Below, one piece after another: positions 25,241-36,270 of a stretch of 64,000 nt of DNA. The notes under the pieces are model-generated. The model was not told the DNA's origin, did no database searches, and worked only from the letters and a program-made list of their open reading frames with translations. The stretch comes from Bombus terrestris (lineage: Eukaryota > Arthropoda > Insecta > Hymenoptera > Apidae): positions 8,048,501 through 8,112,500 of the forward strand of contig NC_063275.1 of the NCBI RefSeq assembly GCF_910591885.1, in the 5' to 3' direction. Positions within the stretch are counted from its first letter, which is position 1. Every line of letters starts with the position of its first letter. The translations under genes and the position numbers were made by a program.

Positions 25241-26186
25241 GTTTTAACCTTTTTTTTTTTGTTCCCTTCAGTTTTTATTGCCATGTTTCGTGAAAGAATA
25301 ATTAATTTTGTTATTGTTGCAATTTAATTTATGATTGAATCTAATCTAACATTATTAGTGAAATTTTACAAGTTATAATTTAAGTTATGAATGTCGATAA
25401 GATTTTCTAGATAATAGCGACAGGTTTAATAATAAAACAAATGAAATTTTACAAATTAAAAGTCATTCGATTATCTTATTGAGTGTAAAATGGTGAGAAA
25501 GAAATCTACAATTGATAATTTGCCAGCTGCCTAAGATCATTAGTTAATAAAATATTATGCAAAACAATCTAGGCTGCTGAATTGTGAATTTAATATGAAT
25601 AGTATTATTCTTATATTGTAGTATATCCTTGTTTCTGATTCTTTCATATAATAATTTGCACTTAGTTCATTTAAGATATAAAAGAATGAAATTTTTTATT
25701 AATTACAAGGGATTTTACAATCGTTAGGTGATTTTTTCATAATAATACCTGAGTAGCTGATTAGATAAATTTTTCTATCTCATTTACATTATAAAACTTG
25801 CAAAAGTTCGTTGCAAAAATTTATTGAACTAGAAAATATCGCTGTTCTAGTACGACAATGATGCTACTGCAAGAAAGTGATTTTTCAGGAGACAAAGGAA
25901 ACCAATTTCATTTAGTAAAACTTGTAATTAAATAACAAAGGAAATGTTTTATAATGTTAAGGTAAACAACATGGTGTGCATTTTGCTGATGAAAAATGAT
26001 AAAATGACACTTACGCTGTTATTCTTACAAAGTGCTATGCAACAATAAATATTTCAATAACGACGTTATTGCTATCTAGTAATCAGGTACGTTCAGAAAA
26101 TTATGAAACTTTTATAGTAGAAAAATTATATATCCGAAATTAGTACAGTATTTATCTTAAAATTTGCAAATTTGCAATTACATCAT
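25241..26186. other. AT-rich gene-free DNA
   Basis: AT-rich with a T-run at 25250-25260; no gene recognised. Confidence 0.6.
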
Positions 26187-26820
26187 TGTGGTATCGTGGA
26201 CAGATGGCCTAAGAAATAACGGGTGAACCAAAAACAATATTGCGAAATAGCTTAAGTGCCGTCAGACCAAAAGCGCCTGGAAACTTCAATGGGCAAAGCG
26301 ACCCATTGATGCGTCGTCGGTCCTTCAGTCGAATAGTTACGTGGAAAAAAGGTCGACGTGATCATGACCGCGGATGGTTGCGGAACACGTACGTGGTGGG
26401 GCTATGAGAAAAGACAAAGGGATGCTTAAGGGAGAAGGACAAATTAACAGGCAGTCGTTATCTGAGAGTCGAGTTGTGAGGGGTCGTTACCCGAGAGTCG
26501 AGTTGTGAGGACTCGTTACCTGAGAGTCGAGTTGCGAGGAGTCGTCAATGAGGAGTCGAGTTGTGAGGAGTCGTGGGTTGAGAGTCGAGTTGTGAAGAGT
26601 CAAGAAATGAGTCGAGAATTGAGTTGCCAAGTTGTCATGAGTTGTAAACTACTAGTTATGAGTTGTGAATTATCCATTTAGTTGCCATAGCTATAGCACA
26701 TTACTGCATTTAGTTCACGTTAAATAACCATCGTTCCCTGTATAAATAGATCCATCTATCAATAAACTTATCATATAGGATAGAAATCGTCGGAAACCCT
26801 AATTTCTAATATTTCTGAAT
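26187..26820 (+). mobile_element. LTR-like sequence (probable solo LTR), ends uncertain
   Basis: A GC-richer insert of about 630 bases in AT-rich DNA. It begins near TGTGGTATCGTGGACAG, carries a 29-bp tandem array (26452-26623), a TATA box TATAAATAG (26741-26749) and AATAAA (26761-26766), followed about 30 bases after the TATA box by an initiator-like TCATA. That order (U3-like repeats, TATA, poly-A signal close together) fits a long terminal repeat of a retrotransposon. No gag/pol frame lies on either side, so a solo LTR is the simplest reading. Clear TG...CA ends and a target duplication were not found; ATCATT occurs at both flanks but may be chance. Confidence 0.5.
26452..26623 (+). repeat. 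Tandem array of 29-bp units
   Basis: Five consecutive 29-bp units start at 26452, 26481, 26510, 26539 and 26568, plus a degraded sixth from 26597. Each ends in GAGTCGAGTTGTGAG or a close variant. Within a unit GAGTCG appears twice, so the unit itself may derive from a shorter repeat. The fading of similarity continues as GAGTTG-type words to about 26670. Confidence 0.9.
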
Positions 26821-27419
26821 AAATAAAAATCCTATATCATTATTGCATTGGAATGACGATATGTATTGTGTGGAAAAGATTTAATTCATAAAAGTATTTT
26901 GTGTACAACGTACATACTATAAAATGATTAGACACGTTCTATTTTATACGTTATATTAGTTATATTGCCAATAGCAATACGCTTTACAGGTGAAATCAGA
27001 AAAATATCAGTTGATTAACAATTGCTTTTTAGGACATATAACGGGATTCTGAAAGTAACAATTTGATGTTTGATTTTTTGAAAGTAATTGTCCTCCTTCT
27101 TATTAACTTCATCAAACTAACGAACATATGTTTTTTTTTATTGAAAATTACAATATTTTAAATAAATTTATTCGTTTTAGTCTTCTACTAAGCTTCAAAT
27201 AAACTTCATTTAACCACCAGCTAAATTTTTTTCCACACGAATGTTGTACCATAACTAAAATATAAAAGTATGTTTTAATATTACAGATTTGAGAAATAAA
27301 ATTAGTTTTTATTAATTCCATTAAATCTTCGTCGAATATCAGTTTATGATGGATGACGTATTATAGGAAGTAGAAACTCAAAGATTTAAAGGATCGCTCG
27401 TAACATCAATAATCAATCG
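26821..27419. other. AT-rich DNA, no gene seen
   Basis: AT-rich; nothing recognised. Confidence 0.55.
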
Positions 27420-27840
27420 ATCAGGATAATTTCTCAGTATAAACCTAAGTTTCAGAATCGTCAGACTCGCATGGAAATGTCCGATGGTCGAGTGGTTTGT
27501 CGAAGTAATAAAGGTTTATCGTTCGTTTGACTATTTTTCGACTGTGCGCCATTGGATGGCCGACACTATAGGGCCAAAAGTTTGTCGATTTAATTTTTAT
27601 AGTCGTCAGTGTAATATCCACTATACGGCAACGAGTTCCACTCGGTTTCCAACAGTCGTTCGAAAAATGTTATTTGAGAGTGCTCGTTTAGTTCGTTCCG
27701 CGTCTCTTCGCTTCGGCGCTGCTTCCTCTTGTTTTGTTCAGACACACTTATATGTAAAGATATTATTTGCTGTGAAAAAGCAACTAATTATTAGATTTTT
27801 CGCGTTGGTTATTTTTCTTATATACTGTATTTGTTTGTAA
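27420..27840 (+). other. CpG-rich block with a 118-codon open frame
   Basis: A plus-strand frame with ATG at 27484 runs to TAA at 27840. Its C-terminal 25 residues form a hydrophobic segment (RFFALVIFLIYCICL), which would make a tail-anchored membrane protein if translated. Nothing else in it is recognisable, codon use is unremarkable and no polyadenylation or splice context supports it. The upstream part is a small CpG-rich block, so a 5' UTR or regulatory element is as likely. Confidence 0.15.
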
Positions 27841-29129
27841 TAATTTGGTAGAATAGAAATAATGTTTCTCTAATTATTACAAATTAGTAGTATATTTTTT
27901 ACTCAACTTCCTAATCTCTCAGTATTATAATTTATAGCATGTACCCCTGCCCAAGAATCTTAGAAATCTTTTATTCTTAATAAGATTTCGATGTTCGATA
28001 TAGATCGTAGATTTTAAATCGTATATTTTTTTTACTAGATTATACATTAATTATTTTCTGTGTCGAGTAAAGTATCAAGTTAAGTGGTATTATTCAAAAT
28101 CTGTTAATTAATCTGTTAATTAATCCATTGAACTTGTTTGAACCAAAGTGTGTTTAGAAGATTTCATAAATTTCGTCATACGTGTTATAGAAAATATTTT
28201 ATTGTTGGTGTCTCATTAGCATGCAAAAATTATAACCCATCCCTAACACTAATCTTAGTTTATAAATGTTTTTTGGGTTGTGCGAAACATCTTTTTCTAC
28301 AAATTATAATTAACAACAGACTTTAATAAATTATATAGTCATAACAGTTAATAAAAACAAATTAATAAAAATTAAGTAATTATACTTAATTTTTTATTTT
28401 TGCTTACTGAGTGTTTGTTAATTAATTAATGTTTTTTGCAGTACGGTATAGTAAAAAAATTAAATGCTATTAGATATAAATCTCTGCGTACAATATTCGA
28501 ATCTTTTTGATCAAAACCAACAAAAAGTACATCTGCAAAGGAAGTTCAACATTCGATTTGTACGATCAGTCTCACTTTTAAGCCTTTTTCTCAAGTCAAG
28601 TAACCTTCATGCTTAGGACTTTTACATTTTAGGGATGTTATAAGGAAGATCATAAAGGTATAAAAGTCAAGGATTATTTAAGTAGCAAGCTAGAGTAGTT
28701 TAATTATTTTTAATAGTTTTCAGGAAATTATTGCATGGTATACGTAGATAAATATACACCTCTTACATAATTGTTCAAATTATTATACATACCCAAGATC
28801 ATAACACTTTCTTTTTAATTATTTTATTAATCTTTTTTAATTATTTTATATATGATGACTTTGAAGTTAAAAATTTGTTCCTTTATATATGATTTTATAA
28901 TTCTAACTTTTTCATATGTAAATGTAACAACCTAATAATTTATTGAATACATCAATAGAATCTATCGTTCAACCATACCTACTAAACTCCATTATTATTA
29001 ATTTAACGTCAAAAGTGTTTATCAACTGTCCAATCGTATTCTTGCTTTCCGCAAGCAGCTTTTATATACGTGAACATATCAACCGTGGTCAATAATAAAG
29101 ACAAATGTCCCCAGTATGAATAATTAGTT
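27841..29129. other. AT-rich DNA with small repeats
   Basis: AT-rich. CTGTTAATTAAT is repeated twice in tandem near 28100-28123, and a palindrome lies at 28367-28394. No gene recognised. Confidence 0.55.
28367..28394. repeat. Palindrome, 11-bp stem
   Basis: AAAAATTAAGT pairs perfectly with ACTTAATTTTT around a 6-base spacer. It is AT-rich and could arise by chance in this composition. Confidence 0.65.
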
Positions 29130-30060
29130 GTAATACACGCGATAATAAAGAGAATTTCGAAACGATGGATTAGAAAAGTCTTGAAACGAGCTAACGGTGT
29201 CGTGATTGGGTCGGTGGAACGCGGTTAAAGTGCGATCGAAGGGAGAGCGGGCAAGGAAACGACACATGCATTGCGCCGACCAGAACGTGCCGGGAGTTTG
29301 CTCCCTTTCGCAGTGGCGTTCGTTCAATTGCATAACGATGCACGAGGTAGACGTAGCGGGACGCGCGTACGGAATAGAATGGACTGTCGGCTTGAGGGAA
29401 GGAAGAACGCGGGCGCGCGAGCGGAAAAGAAACAAAATTGCCATAGCTTACGGTACACGAGCAAGAAAGAGAGACTTGCAAACACGCCGAACGAGCCTCC
29501 CAGAGGAGACGAAGAAGACAGTGAGGAGGTGGAGGAAGAGGAGGAGAATAGATAGAGTAAAACGAAGAGAGGGAACTCTAATTGAGATCAATTGCGACTC
29601 AGCCAGGGTCAACTCACTCCGGGCGATCTGAACTACTACGAGGATGCTTTTGTTTGCGCGTGTTCGCGGACGTAGCATCGCGTGGACGAAACGCGCGTGG
29701 GCTGCATAGCAAACAGGCGAAATTAAAGATCAATTGCGAGCGATTCCAGTCGCGAGAATGCCGCGATTCGCACCTGATACCGATTGTCCTCGCTGTCTGG
29801 AAATTAAACAGCTACCACCATAGCTGTGACACCGTATTGCTCTTTGAAGTTCTCGCGTTCTCTGCTCGTGCTCGTGTTCGATTGCACGTGAAATCGGCAT
29901 TTCGTTACACTCGAGGAGTTATTGCTCTCTGACTGCGATGTGTTGCTGCGCGAACTGTCTTTTCGCACGGTCATCGTTTTATTATCACCACGATCATTTC
30001 GGCTGTGCAAAGGCAACAGGCCTAACGACGCGTAATTCATTGTGATTAAGTTAGCGAATG
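29130..30060. promoter_or_regulatory. Large CpG-rich, promoter-like block
   Basis: About 930 bases of high GC and very high CpG (for example GGGACGCGCGTACGG and GCGGGCGCGCGAGCGG), among the strongest islands of the window. Frames of 94-141 codons are open on both strands (longest plus-strand 29206-29631, which lacks an ATG start and is Arg/Lys-rich). Open frames on both strands at once reflect few A/T-rich stops, not coding. CACGTG is at 29885-29890. A promoter with 5' UTR is a fair guess; no TATA/Inr pair was identified. Confidence 0.4.
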
Positions 30061-32129
30061 AAAAATACGACAGGATGAGGCCTTAGACTATTTGTCGGGA
30101 TTTTATGTGGTAATGAGTTATGTGCTGGTGAAAGTAACTTGGCGTACTTTATTATTTTTATTTACCTTATCTAATCTTGATACGAGAAAAACCTAAAAAT
30201 TATTAACAATGTATATATGTACCTACATTTTCCATTTATTTCCATCGTAATTTAGCGTTGATAAGAATACTGGAGCAAATATTAGAGTATTTCAAATTTA
30301 CTCATTATATTTGGATATCTGCAAAATATGTGAGTTTTAAACAATGGGAATAATTCTATTCGTCATTGAGATAATCAGTTCCTGTTTACATATATAGGTA
30401 CATTACATATACATATGTATATTTGTTATCGGCATTAGCAAACAGTTGTCAACTCTAATATCAAAATAAGCACCGATGAATGATATAAATTTCTTTTGTT
30501 TTATTCTTTTTACGACGAATAAATTAATAACCATATAGAAAAAAATTAATTCTGTTTACTAAGAAATGTGAATCACCATATGAATGTCACATACATGAGT
30601 ACCTAAATGTACCTCGTCCTGTGTCTCGATATCATATCTTCGATTCTGCTTATCTTGCTAAAATTTTGATAAGGGAACCAGGCCTTCCGTTCACTCGATT
30701 TTACGATAAATTATTTTTATGATTACATAATACATTCTCTCACTTACGATTCTATGCATTACAATAATATGGTATGTATAATTGTATATGCATAGATCAT
30801 GTCTGTAAGTATCTGAACAATTTAATCAATTTCTGATAACGGTATATGAATTTGATCAAAATGTACAAATTAAGAAATAGATAGTACTTATAGTATTTAT
30901 TATTTCCTTATAGAGTTAACGAACTATACATTTTAAACGAATTATAAGTTATCTATTAAAAATCTTAGTATTGGTTCGTTCCTATTTTTAAGGAATTTAG
31001 TAGACATAAAAAATCATATTGAAAAGTTTTTTGCCTGAGTGATTCTGGAAGAATGGAATATTCAAGATGTGTGAAAGATGGAGAAAGATTGTGGAATAAA
31101 ATTGCACCTATATAATTCAATAAATGTATGTCGAATCGAAATGTAAATCGGAACGGTCTTTCCAAGCGACCCAATATATATAGAATATTATATAGGCATT
31201 TCTTTTTTTACAATGAAATACACGATTATGTTAGTATACCTATCTAATAATAATCTAAAAATAGTAATCTTTGTCCCAATTTGGAAATTAAGCCGAAAAT
31301 AAAGGGATTTCCAAAGAAGGTAGTTTTGTAAATAAATAAATCAATTTTATCATCATGATATTTGTATCATGATATTACATATTCGTAATACAGTTGTAAA
31401 TATTTTAATCACAATAGAAGATAAAATTATTGTATATATTTGTATTCGGAATTTTATGATTGAATTACATCTTGTCAAATATAAACGTGCATCGGGATAC
31501 TTTTAAACAATAGCGCAATTCATTCTTTTACAATTGTAAATATAATAAATACTACGTTCGAAACACTTACAAATAAAAATTATGTAGTAAAAATATTATA
31601 AATGTAATAATATAAAAAATAAATCCTACGTACAAAAGTAGTTGCAACGAATCATCAGAAAAGGATTTACATTTGAGTTTTCCAAAAAACGAGGGTCTAT
31701 GAATATGCAGCAAATATACATATAAATGTTGAGTGTATTCTTCACTGGAATAGTTGAATTACTAAGAAATTTTTATTTATTTTGAAAATATAAAAGAAAC
31801 AAATTTTTTTAAAAACCATTATAATCGCCAATGCAAACGTAGCTGATATTATAAAACTAGAACAGAACTCCCGACGCAAATATCGTCTCATAAACCCCTT
31901 CTTCAAAATGTTTACTTTACATACTTCGTATAGGTGTAAAAATTTTACAAAAAGGTAATTTACATTTACTTAAATTTATTTCGATTAAAAAGAATGTTCG
32001 AAGAATGAATAATAATTAAAAAGAATAATTCGAGTAAAAAGAATACTCGTTCAAATTTCAAATACATGAAAACTGTAAACCTTTTCAATGTTAAAAATTT
32101 AATCGTGTTTAGTCCAAATATTATAAGTT
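30061..32129. other. AT-rich gene-free DNA
   Basis: About 2 kb of AT-rich DNA. Imperfect TACATATACATATG repeats lie near 30390-30422. No gene recognised. Confidence 0.6.
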
Positions 32130-32890
32130 GTAGTGGATTGGCATCTTTCTTCGACACTTTCCAAAGAAGAAGCTCAGTATTTTCTCATCGAAGAATTGAA
32201 GAAACACTTTCCTCCTTTTTTGGTTTTCTACACCCTTTCCACCTTACACGAGACTCGCAAGTCGGAGGAACTCTGGCCGCTAAGTAAAGCTCATAGAGGG
32301 AGAGAACGGTGGCCTAGCTGTTATGAATGCGTCGTGGAGTAATGGCTTGCCACTAATAGTCAACGAGTCGAGTCGTTCCTCTCTCCTTCCCTTTGAACGT
32401 CTCTGTTCTTCGAGATTCTTCCCCTCGTCTTCTCCGTTTTCATCGTCAATGGTTTCAATCGCAACACCGAGTTTTAAGATGCACTGTTATACTTCTTTTA
32501 TTTGAAATTACGAGCGTAGCCATTTATGGTTGGTGAGAGAGGGACATCATAAAGAAAACAACGATCACTCGTCGAACATTCGGAAATTAGGGGAAAAAGC
32601 ACGATAGGAAAACATGAGAGGAAAACTTTTCGTCTTTTTGATATCAGCCGCGCTCGCGCGATCCAACTTTCGTTTTCGACGTTTTTCCTTAGCTTCTCGT
32701 CTCGCTGAACGTGACTCTTCGCGTTTCTGTCTGTGAACGCTCTATTAATCGGCTGTGATTGCATTGACAGAGTCAGGTTCTTGACATCGCCATTCTTCGT
32801 GCTTCTTAATCCGTTTGTACCTGGCGGTCTTTGAGTTTACTCGTCCACAGTGAAGTCATTCCTCTTTCACCTAAAAATTGCTCGTTTAGA
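32130..32890. promoter_or_regulatory. CpG-rich non-coding block
   Basis: GC-moderate block with C/T-rich runs (32350-32450) and CpG clusters such as GCCGCGCTCGCGCGATCC near 32647. Short overlapping frames on both strands have no domain. Candidate regulatory or promoter DNA. Confidence 0.3.
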
Positions 32891-34859
32891 ACGCGGAAAT
32901 CGATACATTCTATACTTCTGTTGTGTTCGAGTTGCAATAGAAAATTTTATTTAATAGTTTTGCTGATATAGATGCATATGTTGCTCTATTTCGAGCATCT
33001 AATTAATTCATTCATTATGGAATAGTGTAATATAGATCATATTATTGACGCAATTGAGGAATTTACAGCTACAAGAAGACAGTTCCTATTTTTCAGTTGT
33101 ATATATGGGAAGAGAAGTTAAGGAACAGGTTTTAAATTCAAAAATACAAAAGTTTATTGCTATGAATATTGCTATAGACTATTATCACAGCGCTTTTCAA
33201 TAATTTTCAGTTGATTTTTGTTGGTTCGCTTAAATTGGTGGAAAATGTTGCAACAATCCCTTCAATTTTTACGTTTTTGTTTTTACGCGCTTCGATAAAA
33301 TGACATGGGAAGAGAAGGCAAGGTAATGAGGGATGTATTCAAAAAAACATTACTAAGATAAAGATATTTTTGATTGAAACAATTTGTAATTGCAGAAGAA
33401 ATCGTCATATATTTTAATAATAAATGTATTAAAAGCTTATTAATTTTGCTTAGTGGCAGTGTACGAAGTTTCTCTAATTCTTTTTCACTGATCGAAATAT
33501 GTTTACGATATAACATTTTGTTGCTCCGAGTTTGTTTGACGATTGCTAAGAATTATTATAAAATAACATAAATACTAAGTCAACCCGTAAGCTTACGTGT
33601 GATTTTAGTTGCAACAGAGTGACGAAAAGATATGAATTCAAGGTTAAATTTACATTGAGTTGTTGTCATTATTTCATATATTCGCTTGCCAGCCTCATGG
33701 AACTTATGAATTATAATACAAAGTGATTTTTGTAGTATATAATATGAATTACGCGTTTTTAACAAGTGTACAAGTTAGTCCAATTATCGACTCAATTTTA
33801 CTGATGGAAATTAGAAACCAACCTTGCATATTTTATTAAGTATAACACGTGTATGAATTGATATCTAATTTAGCATTCCCAACTTGTGTTAAAGATACGA
33901 TTGTGTCTTGTGTTTACATGAGTAGACGATTTTTAATGAAATCTATGACAAGATAGTGATATGTAATTTGCATTAAAAGTGGAATCAACATGTATCATTC
34001 GTCGTATTAGTATTATAATCATGATTGTAACTTGATGTTAAACAACATTTGCATAAAGATATAACTATTCAGTAAATATGAATGTAAGTTTGTGGAAGAA
34101 CACTTATGTTAATATTCTAATTAATATTCTACAACTGATCTGATTGAGTTAAAGGTGGCCACAGTAACTGGATCAGGTTTTAAGATATTTAATTGTAATT
34201 TATATTCTATATACATATCTAACGCGACAGTTATTATCGATAGTCTCTATTACAGTAATTTATATATTATAACAATCGGCACAAAATATATACTGGAATG
34301 AAGTACTCTAAAAGTAAACAACTTAAACAAAATTCTTCTGAGTTCCATATGATTTAACGATATCGAATAAGGGTTAAAGCAATTGATTGATTATCATTAC
34401 TTATCTGTAGATATCTTGTCATGTTCTATATCGCATACTCTTCCATATTATGTGCACTTGTTCTATGTAATTTTGGTATAAAAAAGATCTAGGAATTATT
34501 AGTAGTATATATGCCTTCTATTTACTTTATTTTAATCCTGTTAATAAAGTAGCATATGGACAGCATTCATATTAATTTATATTTCACTTTTAACGTAACA
34601 TAACAAGTTGCGAAACCAAAATAAGAATTTAGATATTGAGCTGTAATCTAACATCTTCAAAAAATTATCTCTGTCAAACTTGTTTCGATCTCTTATGTCT
34701 CATCTGTCTATATAATATCGTTAAAAGCGATAAACTTCAACTCAATAAAATTCATCTCGAGAAAATCAATATTCATTTTCAGTCATGTTGCAAATTACCC
34801 TAACATATTAAATGTTTCTGATCCCCAATTTGCTTGTAATAAAAACTGCAAAGAATGTA
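32891..34859. other. AT-rich gene-free DNA
   Basis: AT-rich. Two similar purine-rich segments starting ATGGGAAGAGAAG (33106 and 33304) are about 200 bases apart and may be a decayed duplication. No gene recognised. Confidence 0.5.
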
Positions 34860-35460
34860 CTTCGTGCTCGTTCAAGACCTTAAAGGCAAGAAACTTAAAG
34901 GCAAGAGGAGAGGAGCGGAAAAATAGGCAATCTCATTAACGTGCGTGTTTTCAGTAGCAGATAAGAAGCTAAGCGCTAGTCGAGTGAGCGAAGGGAGGAA
35001 CATCCGATTTCGGGGCACAGTCATCAATCGACAACGACGCCAAACTCTTTGATCACGGTCGCCGTGGTCTTGCCGAGTTTGGGATTCAAATGTAGTCACC
35101 GCTCTCGCTGCTGTCGTCGTTGTCCTCGTAGTCTCTCGCCCCAACACGTGAACGCGATCGAATTTTGATTTCTTATCCGTTTGTTCCTCCTCCGCCGTGC
35201 TTCTCACTTCTCACACCCTTTCATTCTCCTCCCATATCTCCATCCCACGATTTCGTGAAGACGGTGAGATCATCTCCTCTTTATACGTGTGTATACCACA
35301 TGCGAAAACGAGATTTCTGCGTAATCTATATGTGCCAAGCCAGTGTACTTCAACTAGACCGATCGTGATCGTCCATCGCACATGGCAGTCGCTTGATATA
35401 CCTGTCGATGTCGAGACGCACAAAGACTGTAGGTCACGACCTTTTTTGTCCCCGTTTGTT
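34860..35460. promoter_or_regulatory. CpG-rich, promoter-like block upstream of exon-like array
   Basis: GC-richer block with a 15-bp tandem duplication (CTTAAAGGCAAGAAA at 34879 and a near-copy at 34894), GTCGTCGTTGTC-type triplets (35113-35124) and CACGTG at 35145-35150. It sits directly upstream of the exon-like tandem units. Overlapping open frames on both strands show no domain. Confidence 0.35.
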
Positions 35461-36270
35461 CTTTTTTTTATCTGGTTCAGCAAAAATTCAGATTAGAGTA
35501 AGATGGATGGAAGTGGCTGTCTTGGCGGTTAGAGATTTTGATTTTGATCGAGGTCTGATTGTTAGACGTGATAATATGTAAGGAACAATTTTAAGATACA
35601 GTATAATATAGGTATGCATAGATTAGGATCTTTTCTATTCTTTTTCCTCTCTTTTATCTGCTTCAGGAAAATTTTAGAATGGAGTAAGAAGGCTTATAAT
35701 GGCTCTTTTGATGGTTCGGTTTGGATGGTTGATATTGATATTAGGTAAAGAACAATTTTCAGGTTATATAGCAATTATAGTTCCGAACATATAAAATAAT
35801 ATTTAGCATATATAAATATAGGTAGATCAAGACCCTTTTTAGTTCTTTTCATAAGATGAAACTTTTATCTGGTTTCGGTAAACTATAAACTATTCCTCTA
35901 ATAAGAAAGAGTGCAGTGGAAAAACATGATAAGTTATATTTTCTACTTTTTAAGGGAGAATATAATTTTTTATTTGATTTTGGAACTGAACATATCATTT
36001 TATGCCATTCATAATTTTAGAAATATTGCTTGTGTTAATAGCTGTACCTTTAGTATCGTTTGCGAAAATTTCGTCAATTTGTAAGCTATTTTTAAAAGGC
36101 ATATCATAACAATACATGTTTCTTGATCTTGATCTGCGATTTTAAAGTTAAATGGTAATGGCACTTTTAATAGTTAGAGGTTTGGATTTTACTCGAGGAT
36201 TGCTTCTTTGAAGTGATACTAACTAAAGGATAATTCAAAGATGCAGTGTCGAGTATCATAAATAAATAAA
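35455..36270 (+). repeat. Diverged tandem array of exon-like units
   Basis: Two adjacent units (anchor TATCTG at 35469 and 35655, period 186) align over about 130 bases, including AGAGTAAGA/GGAGTAAGA and GTAAGGAACAATTTT/GTAAAGAACAATTTT. A third anchor (TATCTGG at 35866) heads a more decayed unit. A later segment (36130-36260) matches the first again through ATTTTACTCGAGG and a final GATGCAGT. Units 1 and 2 each begin with a pyrimidine tract plus CAG (ending 35480 and 35666) and end at a donor-like GTAAGG or GTAAAG (35578 and 35745), as exons would. The intervals are 97 and 78 bases, in different phase, with no common protein, so non-coding exons or plain tandem repeats are likely. Confidence 0.6.

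Noticed and set aside
26181..26842. ATCATT at both flanks as the LTR target duplication
   Set aside because: The resulting element would not end in CA and the hexamer is common in AT-rich DNA, so it is not used to set the boundaries.
29206..29631. 141-codon plus-strand open frame, the longest in the window
   Set aside because: It lacks an ATG at its start, is Arg/Lys-rich from GC-rich composition, and the opposite strand is open over the same bases. No domain.
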